From Ciona savignyi (lineage: Eukaryota > Chordata > Ascidiacea > Phlebobranchia > Cionidae): a stretch of 64,000 nt of DNA. Position 1 is the first letter of the stretch, and each line of letters opens with the position of its first letter. The translations under genes and the position numbers were made by a program. Where the stretch lies: NCBI GenBank assembly GCA_000149265.1, contig CH000115.1:8994-72993 (forward strand), in the 5' to 3' direction. Under the pieces are notes generated by a model. It had not been told where the DNA came from, did no database searches, and worked only from the letters and a program-made list of their open reading frames with translations. This document shows positions 51,365 through 61,600 of this stretch, piece by piece.

Positions 51365-52179
51365 ATGAACAAGTTAAGCTGCAGTGGAAGCGGTAAAAAT
51401 CAGGCAATCTGGGCTGAAGAGGCCTTGAAAACTCTCCAGTCACAAATGCAGAAACTGCAAAGTCAGATACGCTATTCCAGCAAGTACAGTGACTCGACGT
51501 ACGACTACAGGTCAGAAGAAATCTAGATATCGAGAAAAAATCATTAAATTGTTATGATAACCATAATTATCTAAAGATAATATAGTGACTGCTTTTAAAA
51601 TACAGTATGTAAACTGATGGAAAGTCTGCTCTTTAATACGTCATACTAAACATACATCGATTGTTATGATCGAACTATAACACGATTATGGTACGTTTTT
51701 CTTGGTTTAATGTGCATGTATAGGCAGTGTTGAACCGAATGATTTTTTGAAATGACTGCTGACTTAATTCTGTTTAATTTTTGTAAATGAGAAACGCAAT
51801 GAGCGTTATCACACGGCCAATCTTCAGATTACCTCGCGTTCATAAACCGTTAAAGGTAAACATCTGCAATACAATTCCAAATTAGAATTTTCTATCCTGC
51901 CTGCCGTGCCTTTTTTACTTGCCTAGTTTTCAAATTCAAGGTCGGCTCGTCACCAATAATAAACCGTTTTGTGGTATTATGTATCGGTCGCATTAACCAT
52001 ATAGCCACACGACCGTGCCGTGTGTCTACTTTTATGCTGTTGTCTGAGCAGACACGTGTTTCTACCTCCAACGCTGGCACGCATGGTACCAAATCAGCAT
52101 TTGTTAAGTGAAGGGGAATGGAGAAACCTTGGCATTCAGCAATCACTTGGATGGGAGCACTACATGAAACATAATCCCG
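51365..52179 (+). CDS. CDK regulatory subunit CKS1/CKS2-like, last exon not found
   Basis: Exons 51365-51510 and 52052-52179 join in phase to about 91 residues. CKS proteins bind cyclin-dependent kinases and phosphothreonine in CDK substrates. The core begins [18 protein letters not shown] and continues through [15 protein letters not shown] and [11 protein letters not shown]; the Lys, Arg, Ser and Trp of the anion pocket are seen, and the final Arg lies in the missing exon. The last visible codon is split (G plus two bases), so the hinge HxPEPH could still be encoded. The expected last exon (PHxLLFRRP) is not in the readable bases up to 53131 and may be in the gap at 52374-52666. Odd: about 34 extra residues with coiled-coil character precede the usual start. 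An internal ATG ([11 protein letters not shown]) would give a near-normal length. Confidence 0.85.
51925..52018 (-). mobile_element. SINE family B copy
   Basis: GTTTTCAAATTCAAGGTCGG to ATATAGCCACACGACCGTG, in the CKS intron, about 35 bp before exon 2. Confidence 0.6.
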
Positions 52180-52373
52180 GTAGGCGGCAAATCAGTTGCT
52201 TTTGTATCTTTTCCAGTCTTTAGTAAAGTCGAAACCCGTGTATTTTTGTAGGGATATTCACTCCAAAATCAAGATTCCAATTCGATTAACATAGAAAATA
52301 ATTTGGACTTTTTTGGTATTTTCATTTATTTGAAATTAACTCCTTTTAACAGTTCATCAGAATGCGCGTGGGT

Positions 52374-52666
52374 NNNNNNNNNNNNNNNNNNNNNNNNNNN
52401 NNNNNNNNNNNNNNNNNNNNNNNNNNNNNNNNNNNNNNNNNNNNNNNNNNNNNNNNNNNNNNNNNNNNNNNNNNNNNNNNNNNNNNNNNNNNNNNNNNNN
52501 NNNNNNNNNNNNNNNNNNNNNNNNNNNNNNNNNNNNNNNNNNNNNNNNNNNNNNNNNNNNNNNNNNNNNNNNNNNNNNNNNNNNNNNNNNNNNNNNNNNN
52601 NNNNNNNNNNNNNNNNNNNNNNNNNNNNNNNNNNNNNNNNNNNNNNNNNNNNNNNNNNNNNNNNNN
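52374..52666. other. Assembly gap (293 N)
   Basis: Run of N downstream of the CKS exon 2 donor. The missing CKS exon may be here. Confidence 0.99.
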
Positions 52667-52857
52667 ATTATTTTACCAGGTCTAATTAAAAAAAGTATAA
52701 ACTTGTGGGCTACCTTTTTAAAGGGGTAGTATTGAATGGTTTAAAATGATCAGAATTACTGTAACACCTTCATTTTTAGCAATATTTTATACGCTAAACA
52801 GTTTGAAGAAATAAATATGTATACATTAATTTTGCTTTTTGGTCCGGCTAAAGTAAT

Positions 52858-53150
52858 TTTATGGACAAAAAATGAGCGTAATTTTGGTCCCGTGGTAATC
52901 AAATTTAAGTGATGAGTTTTAATAGACATTTAATAGAAGTCGCTTTTGCAGCCACGCGTTTTGTCAAATTTTAAATGCCAGAGTGTTAACCTTTAAAAAC
53001 AAATTGGGTATCGGCAGGAAGGATTGGGGAGTTATGGACAAAAGTTATTATGTACAAAAAATGAGCCTAAATTTGGTCCTGTAGTAATCACAATGTGACA
53101 GATGAGGTTTAACATTTAAAAGAAGTTGCTATCATGAATGCTTCAATGGC
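52858..53150. repeat. ~100-bp duplication at the 3' end of the PIH1D2 gene
   Basis: 52858-52960 and 53048-53150 share TGGACAAAAAATGAGCGTAA / TGTACAAAAAATGAGCCTAA, TTTGGTCC, GTAATCA and AGAAGT. The second copy covers the stop codon of PIH1D2. Confidence 0.6.
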
Positions 53151-56100
53151 ATTGTAACACTAAGCAAATTGCTCTTTCGAACAAAACGTGCTGAAGTCTT
53201 CTCATCAAGGATTGGTTTCGGGAGTCGGAGTTTTAAATAATATTTCTTCTCCACTGTAAGCTCGAGTTCATCCTAAAAGTTCAAACTCATCATTGTAAAT
53301 TGTGATCATATTAGGATAGGATATTTATGTTTATCACCGTGAATCGAAAAACCAAAGGGGTTAACACACAGGCAATCGTCAGATCACCTCGTGCCCACCG
53401 TCGGGTTGCCGGAGATATTGTAATGTGTTATGTATGATTTACATGTTCCTTTAATTTGGTAGAACCCATTAATTCGCTGGCATATTGTTTTAAACCAGGT
53501 AGGCTTGCAGTATTTACAAGCTCTCTTACAGTATACACCTCTGCCTAACTTTGGCCTAACTAAAGAGGTTAAAAATATATCATTCACTTAAAAAATTAAA
53601 ATGTAAATTTAGGATAAGAAAAGATTGGAACCTTATAATTAATTGTAGGTAAAAAATGAAGGGTGCATTATAACATGAGCAAGCGCTTGCTATGTCTAGA
53701 GTTAGATCACCGACTTTAAGGCAATGTGTTGTTTATAAATTGGTTATATTGCTAGAGTTTATGTTAAGTTTAATAATCTAGTTGGTTTAAATCAACGTCC
53801 GTTGCATACTTGCACAATTATACAACTGACTAGCTTGTTGTTGGTTTTGATTTTGATACAAAATATTCCGGCTTTATATGCGTTAATTACTTAACGGGTT
53901 GGATCGAATTAAGACACATAAATAGGTAGAGTAATTTAATGATATTAATTAAATGTTTAAAAACAAATAGAGTACCAAAATCTAAATGGGGGATTTAGAG
54001 CACATTTGATCAGAAATAACGGATTTGGCCAACTGTAAATAAGAAATTTACCTTAGAAATTTCCAAATCACAGTCCTCTACACTTGATATATCTGGGAGG
54101 TTGACTCTTAGCACGAATCGATGAGGATTTTGATCATCACTTTCATATTCCTGGAGCATATGGACCGGCACATCAAGCGGAACGGCTAAAACATGAGAAA
54201 ATATAAACATGCACAATTTCTATGGCTTTTTCTTTTTTAATGTTTATCTTATGTCATGTTTATATACTCATGTTAGTATGTTTCCAAGCATCTGCCAATA
54301 TGTAATTTGTACTCTTATTGTTATCCCCTTTGCCACAATCTTTACATGCTAGTAAGAAAAGAGTCTATTGAACATTTGTAATAGTATTGTCCTTATTCCT
54401 GTACGGTAAAATTAACTTCTATGGGCCATTGTGGCATACATAACAATAAGAGTGCAAGTCACATGTAGGCAAATGCTTGGTTAGATTATTGACCTGAACA
54501 CTGTGTGGTGGATTCTATGGGCAAGGCAGCAAGAGAGTAAATAATCAATATAACATATCCTACACGTTTAATGTAAAAGTAATATCATTTGTTTAGTAAA
54601 GGGTTCTAGGCTATCATATATATAAAACATTTACAGTTCAGTGTTCCTTACCAATTTCTTCGATTAATTTCGTGCTTTTCTTTTTGTCCTTGGGTTCATT
54701 TAATTGTGAAAAATTCTTCATAAAGTCTGCATCTAATGTCCTTTCTTCTTCTGTATCTGCCGGATTCTCAGAGAGATTTTTTAACAAACTTTCCGGCGAA
54801 GACAGACAATCTGTTGGTGACTTTACATTTGCCTTGCATTTCTCTGCAAGCTTGCCCATGTCTGAGAACTCTGAATCAGGGTTTTGCAGAAACAAAGCCC
54901 GAGGATTGGCAGGCAGGTCTCCCTTGAAAATGTCCTTAATCTCCTTGTAGTAATTGGAGAGTAAAATCTGGGAAACAAATTAAAAGTAAAAGATGAGAAT
55001 CTAAATCAATATACTCTTATTACAAATTACAACCTTTTTTTATCTAGGCCTACCCAATCTAATTATCTTTATAATTAAAGATATTTGAGTAATATGATAA
55101 AACATTTATATCCATGTCTTTGCTGTAATGGGAAAACATTAGGATCACTACAGCAAGTGTAATTGTCAGATTACCTAGTACAACCATCAGGATATCAAAC
55201 TTAATATGGTGGGTTGTATCTCAGATGAATGAGAAATTCCTTATGTATCACATCATGGGTACTGATAAAATTGGCAAATTAAAACCAATGTGTATTTAAA
55301 TTAGGCATACAATAAAATATCAATAATCATTGGCAAACATTATTAATAACAAGATAGGAAAGTGAAAAAATTGGACAAAGTTAACTGTTAAGTATTCAAT
55401 CATTACCTTTTGCTGCGTTTGTAATACAGTAATCGTCATTCCCATCATTTCTTGCTTATCACCAGGCAATTGTGTGATTTCTTCCAATATCTTATCATTG
55501 AACGCAACAGGAATAGTTATAAATGGACCTAAAAGAAATGTTAAGTGTTCAACTAATATAAAGTTTAAACTAAGGATGGGATTTTCTTGATTATCGACAC
55601 TGTAACATATACCGGTAATAAACACAATTACAGCATATCTACAGTCGGGTTACTAAATTAATTTAAGTTGGACACATTGCTACATTCAATCCATTAAACC
55701 ACAGAGCACAGGATCCAAACAATGTCTACTAAGGAGTTTGCCCACCTTCCCATTGAACTATGTTTGGTAGCCTGACAGGTAATCATGAAGGTCCATTTAT
55801 AACGATTCCTATAAAACAGTTCTCGAAGAAATTGGTATTAATGTGATCATGAAGTAACCGGTACAACTAACACCCGATGGGAACAAATTTGTATACAATA
55901 GCCTAACCTTTTATCACAGTTCACACATACCGTTGGGTGACTTGTGTGTCTTCTTAATCCCAGCAAGAAGCTTGATGGCATCACTTCCACTCTCCGGGGG
56001 ATCAAGTCTCCTCCAGGAACAAACGTTTATAAAAACCGGCATTCCGCTATCCTGAAAAATAAGAGTAGTGTTAAAAATATTTTATGTGAATAAAACTAGA

Positions 56101-56609
56101 AATAATTTCTAATACACAGCTTAATAAGCTTAATAATATAGGAATGAGCACTAACTTTTTGGTGATGGTTCAACTTAGTACCAAATTATTTGAGCATGTC
56201 ATGAAAAAAGAAATAATTAAAACAAATAAAAAAATATATGGATGTATCTATAATTCTAAATAAAATTCCAATAAGTTAAATCAGGATTATAAAACAAGAG
56301 ACAGAGTAAGCAGTGCTTATTAGCCTGAAGTAGCATAAAAGTATTTAAAGAAACAAGGTTCTTAACTAGCCAATTTTAGAAAAGACAAAGAGCTAGTTTT
56401 ACCGTTGTGTCGTTTGGTATATAATCAATCATACTCACTGCAATACTTGTTTCGAAACAAAATTTCGGTTCTGGTGCCGACATGAATTTTTCTCGTTCTG
56501 CCATTTGTGTCTCGATGAACTTTTTATAAGAATCTGGGTCCACCTCTGCCAAATCATCAAGTCTGTTCCAAATATAATTGGCCTGTTCTTGCATTTTACT
56601 CGGTTCCAT
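53132..56609 (-). CDS. PIH1D2: PIH1 domain-containing protein 2
   Basis: Exons 56439-56609, 55931-56051, 55407-55528, 54652-54967, 54052-54185 and 53132-53272 (high to low) join in phase to 334 residues including start and stop. PIH1 proteins act with HSP90/R2TP-type complexes as co-chaperones, several in axonemal dynein assembly; PIH1D2 itself is less well studied. The N-terminus matches PIH1D2 (NYIWNRLDDLAEVDPDSYKK, then SAPEPKFCFET). PVFINVCSWRRLDPPE and FITIPVAFND follow, then a charged linker rich in Glu and Lys. The C-terminal CS-like domain has FVLRVNLPDISSVEDCDLEI and, in the last exon, KKYYLKLRLPKPI and LLSVTMPL before the stop. It is convergent with CKS. Symbol given by similarity. 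Confidence 0.93.
53312..53480 (-). mobile_element. SINE family A, 5'-truncated copy
   Basis: Tail TTAGGATAGGATATTTATG through AGAACCCATTAATTCGCTGG; the tRNA-like part is missing. It lies in the last intron of PIH1D2, 40 bp from the last exon. Confidence 0.88.
55100..55275 (-). mobile_element. Old SINE family A remnant
   Basis: Degraded similarity: CTGTAATGGGAAAACATTAG, GTCAGATTACCT, GGTGGGTTGTATCTC. In a PIH1D2 intron. Confidence 0.5.
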
Positions 56610-57047
56610 TTTACTATTAAAACCAGCAAATAATGGACACTAAACCTGTGGATCTTGAAACGATTATTTACCACAGCTCAAAAGGCAACGTCCATATCAA
56701 TTTTGCCATTTAATGGATATTAGTGATGTGTGATACTAAAATATACGGGCATAGCAATACATCTAATTTTAAACCATTAAATTATTGTTTAAAGCAGATT
56801 TGTATACACCAGGTACATAATTCTTTGTAAATTTAGGTCAGAAATATTAACAAAAATTAACCGAAGTGCAGCTAAAAATACAAGGTGGAAATACCATAAA
56901 TCAACCAAGATAACGGTATAGATGTAAAAAATCCAGTTTCCACGACAAAAATTGGGCAGATTTCTCATTGTTTTGTTTTACACAAAAATTTTTACTCCTT
57001 TTAATTTTTCTTACAGAGAATAGTTTGATAAAATATGGAATAACAAT

Positions 57048-57665
57048 TTAAAGTCTTCTAATTTTCCTGGGTCGTTGACACAATCCATTGTTAGTGATGG
57101 GAGTTACATCGGTTATAGAAACAACATTCATTCCACCAAGAGTCAATCCTTTGATCGCCGCTTTTCGACCAGGACCAATTCCATCTAGAACAACTCGGAC
57201 ATGCTTTAAGCAGCCCTGCATTATTGCTTTCTCTGCAGCAGCCTTTCCAGTCATTTCGCTCGCATGTGTGGTCTTCTTTTTTGCGTTTTTATAACCCATA
57301 CTCTGACAGGACACGTACGAATATTCGGTTTCCTTGTGGTGAGCTTTAATTTGCGTGGTGTTCCATTTCGCTTTAATATTGACAATCGGCAAGTCCATGA
57401 ACGAAACGTCATCGAACGTAAGGTGGTTACGTTGTTCGAATTCGTTTACATGCCTCAAGCCAGCAACGCGAGAACAATCAGAAATGGGAACGGCCCCGAA
57501 ATTTTGTTTTTTTACATTCAAGAAGGTTTCGTCCGTTAGCAACGACGGGAAACTTTCATTCTGGGCATTTTGTTCTTGGGTTAAACGAGAGCTTGAAAAT
57601 AAATTTCTGCTAGCTCTATAGCCACAATTAGCATTAATTAAACTACGAAAGATGCTACGAATCAT
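57048..57665 (-). CDS. MRPS11: Mitochondrial small-subunit ribosomal protein uS11m
   Basis: One uninterrupted frame of 205 residues. The protein sits on the platform of the mitochondrial small ribosomal subunit near the mRNA exit. The N-terminus (MIRSIFRSLINANCGYRASR) is basic and free of acidic residues, as in a mitochondrial targeting peptide. The uS11 core starts near residue 95 and shows TTHASEMTGKAAAEKA, VVLDGIGPGRKAAIKGL and the typical end VTPITNNGLCQRPRKIRRL. It is intronless although all neighbours are spliced. It lies 438 bp upstream of PIH1D2 on the same strand, too far for a tight operon. Its start faces the GMC oxidoreductase gene. Confidence 0.95.
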   Translation of the reverse strand: MIRSIFRSLINANCGYRASRNLFSSSRLTQEQNAQNESFPSLLTDETFLNVKKQNFGAVPISDCSRVAGLRHVNEFEQRNHLTFDDVSFMDLPIVNIKAKWNTTQIKAHHKETEYSYVSCQSMGYKNAKKKTTHASEMTGKAAAEKAIMQGCLKHVRVVLDGIGPGRKAAIKGLTLGGMNVVSITDVTPITNNGLCQRPRKIRRL

Positions 57666-58607
57666 ATTACTAACTTACGTTTTCAAACATAACACTGTTC
57701 GAAAAATAAAAAAAGCATATGCGGGAGTTCCCCATGTAAACGAAAATTTGTCCCCGAATTTTTTTATTTGTCCTCAAAAAATAATCAAATTTAAAATTTA
57801 AAATATTAACAGATGTAGTTAAACATATTTAGCCAGGAACGAGATTTTTCGAAAACTCTCAAGATTTATTTGACATACACTGAACTGTACCAGCATTACT
57901 TGATTTAGGGGATTTTCTTTTCGTATAAATTCATGTACAGGAAAATATTTTGTGTGTAGCCTAAACAACTTGCAATTTTTTTTTGTTTAAACCTAATATA
58001 CTATATTATCCAAGCGTTTTTTGGCAACACGATCGTACTATTCGGCCACACGACCGTAATATATTCTCCAAGTATACGCTCGACTAGAAATCTAGTATTT
58101 AATCCGACCGTGGCTACGTAGCTTTCATGCAGTACAAATGTAAAATGTTTATGATTTGCTGACAAATAAATTTATATTTCCATTCTTTATCATCTAAGAT
58201 AAATGTTATCTTGCCATAACTTTGATCTAAGCATTGTAGTAAGTATTGAATACACTGCATACTGTAAACTTCTGTTTGAAATGTGTCTCTTATGCCCTTT
58301 GGAAACGAATTTATTTTTGTGCGTTTTTTGTTTTCGTTGAACGGTTGAACATGCATGAAATATCACTTTGACATCTCATGAAACGGTTGAACGTGCATGC
58401 CATGCCGGTATTTATATACATAGTTCCGCACGAATGGTAATCGAAACGTGAACTTCTTCTTTTGACACCACTGCGAAAGGAGAGCGGTTGTAAAACTAGT
58501 GCGCTACTTTGCATTTTAAAAAGCTGCATTAGTAGTTGCTATAATGAAACTTAGGTCATTGCAGTTTAAATTCGTGCATTTTAGAGCCTTGTCCAAGATT
58601 TCCTAAA
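57666..58607. promoter_or_regulatory. Shared spacer of two divergent genes
   Basis: About 940 bp separate the starts of uS11m (minus) and the GMC oxidoreductase (plus). No TATA box was recognised. A decayed SINE B end (TTCGGCCACACGACCGTAA) lies near 58039. Confidence 0.4.
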
Positions 58608-61600
58608 ATGTTTGCTTTACATTTGGACTATTTTAGAATGTTGAAACAAATAGTTGCAGTGTGTGTATTTGCAAGTCTATTGCCGCAGTTTCTTAATTGG
58701 TACTACTGCATTACCATTAACAAGCCCAACGACGAATATGACTTTTTAATAGGTAAGTTTTTGAATTAAGAATGTTTACCGTCAGTGACAATTTGAATTA
58801 TATGTCCATAGTTTATTTACTTTAAAGCTAACTTCATTAAATGTCTATTTTATGGAAATAATTAAATCATATTTTGTCCGGCCGGTTAGTCTGGCGGTTA
58901 AGTGCGTCGCCTTTCAATCGAAAGGTTGCAGGTGCGAAACTGGTCGCTAGCTAGTCGGTTGTGTCCTAGGGCAATGCATTTTACAGACATGGCCTAATTC
59001 TAGCGGATTATTGGGTTCTACCAAATTGAAAGAAAGTGTCTATCATATACAACACACTGCAATAGCTCCGGTAACCTGACGGTGGGCGCGAGGTGATCTG
59101 ACGATTGCCCGTGTGTTAACCCCCTTGGTTTTCCCATTCATGGGGATAAACATGAATATCCTATCCTATCCTATCTATATAGAATACTATTCCAGCAGTC
59201 TATGCAAAGTGGGTTTCCTTCTCTTAGTAGAGGCACAAACAATTTAATGAATTTCGGTATTCAATCTAAACTAGATAAAAAGTTAAAACCTAAAAGTTAA
59301 AAAAAGCTATGCCGATAAATGGTGAGGTTAATTATTAACTAGTTAAATAACCAAACCCATTGACGCCGTTTTCTAGTTGGGAATTAAACAGTCTTACCTT
59401 GCCATTCACGTTTCAATGAGGTTTCGTAGGGGCCGTTTTTACGTTTTCTTGGTTGTTCTGCGTATCGTCTGCGTCAATGGCTTAAGATCTGATCTTTTAA
59501 CCAATAACGTTGCAGCTGAATAGCTTAGTTGTTCAGTGCGTCGCGTTTTCCGGCCACCGTCGCGTTTTCGGCGTAGTGAAATTGAAAATGGTTGTGTAAT
59601 TGGGCCAGGCACAACGATCATCGCATGCCATTCAAGGATTGTACTAAATCTGAAGTGACGTCTTAACTCTCCATAACTCCGACCGAATAGCTTGCTGGGT
59701 TTGTTCGTCTTTTATCCAAAATTAGGCCTATGATAATCACAAGAAGTCCCATTAATATTTGTTTAGCGAAAATTTGACTTTTGCTACCGTGTGGAAGCGC
59801 ATTAATTAAAAAACCGGAAAATTCATCGAGATTATTATTTATGTACGGTCGTGTGACCGAAAATTGACCGACATCGATAAAGAAATTATAATAATATTTG
59901 TTTTCTCCCATAGTTGGAGCAGGAACGACGGGAAATGTGATTGCAAATCGTCTCACTGAATCTCCGAATGTAAGGTAAATCATGTATTTCTTGTATTTAT
60001 TTTTATGTTAGATAAGGAATATTTCATAGTTAGTTCGAATGTATGGGTATGTCAAATTCTACACGTAAAAGCGATGTAAAAATAGGTGCACATTATTTAT
60101 AAATCACATTACCAGTATTTTCTGCAATTAAAAGAAAGATATAAAAGTCGTGAAGGAGATTCGACCTGCATTCGTTAATCTTATCCAATTTATTTGAGTG
60201 AATAGGTAAATAATTTTTCCCCTAAGTGCCAACAGAAATTTTCTTAGATCGTAATCATACTTTCCGTTTGGAAATCGGTACAGTTTTTGGCCGTTTTTTG
60301 TTTTTAGTCATACGATTGAAAGGCACGACCAAAAAGTGATCAAATAGAAAACTTTAAGAATTATTTTATAACTTAATCTAGATATACAGAAACTGTAATT
60401 AGAGATGACAGCCACAGACAATTTCTTCCAGTTTTCTAAAACACAACATCATACGCGTACTTTTTATGCAAGAATTTTCATTTTTTTGAACTTGGAGCTT
60501 GTCAAAATGTTCCAAAATCGAAAGATAATTCATTAACCGATTATGTTTGAAATAGAAGAAAGTAAAAATTTACCCCGAGAAATAGACCTACCCTTAAAAA
60601 ATTCTCTAATCTTGTATTGTTCTAGTGTTTTGGTGTTAGAGGCTGGCGACAATGCTTTTCCAAATCCACTTATATCCGTTCCAATGTTTGTCCCACTTCT
60701 ACAACATTCTGCAACCGATTGGATGTATCGAACTGAGCCCCAAGAACACGCTTGTAAACTTTTAAGGAATAAGGTGGGATACAATTTAGGATAGGATAGA
60801 ATAGGATATTCATGTCTGTCTCCGTGAATGGGAAAACACAAGGGGGTTAACACACGGGCAATCGTCAGATCACCTCGCGCCCACCGTCGAGTTACCGGAG
60901 CTATTGCTTTGGGTTGTGTATGATTTAGACGTTCCTTTAATTTGGTAGAACCCATTAATCCGCTGCGTTCACGCAATATCCGTTAAGTGTCTTGCCTTAG
61001 GACACAACCGACTCGCGAGCGACAAGTTTTAAATCTGGAACCTTTTGGCTGAAAGACGATGCACTAAACCGCCAAGCTAATCGGTCGGACCGATCGGTTG
61101 TGAAAATATGATTATGTTTGAGTAAACAGTCTCCCAACTTAGAACTACACATTTAGATAAGCTTTTGGGCAAAGGAAAAAGTTATTGGCGGAAGTAGCTG
61201 TCTAAACTATATGCTGTATGTCCGAGGAAGCAAACACGACTATGACACTTGGGAAAACGAGGGGGCACTTGGTTGGAATTACAACAACATATTGCCGTAC
61301 TTCAAGAAGTCGGAAATGGCAATGAACGGTGATATGTCGAGCGATTATCACGGCAAACATGGTATTCTAAAAACCGGATATTCGTATATGACGCCAATTG
61401 CAAAACTTGTTCTGAAAGCTGGCAAAGAATTGGGTTAGTTTTTATATATGTACCATTCCCGGTTATACCGTAACTTTGTCGAACTACGACCGTTGTTTTG
61501 CCGCTGTTTTTCATCAAGCGTCCTGTTTCGAGTTTTCATCATGGAAACAAAAGCTAAACTAACTGTTATTTTGTAAGTTGTTGGGACAGGTTGTAGATAC

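Noticed and set aside
52303-52689. Reading frames spanning the second N gap
   Set aside because: Mostly N and not in phase with the CKS exon 2 donor.
57264-57621. Plus-strand frames of about 90 codons
   Set aside because: Antisense of uS11m; no homology.
58876-58950. tRNA gene suggested by A and B boxes
   Set aside because: No acceptor stem or anticodon arm can be closed; the sequence is the SINE head repeated across the window.
60533-60976. Minus-strand frame of 147 codons
   Set aside because: Made of a SINE plus the antisense of GMC exon 3.
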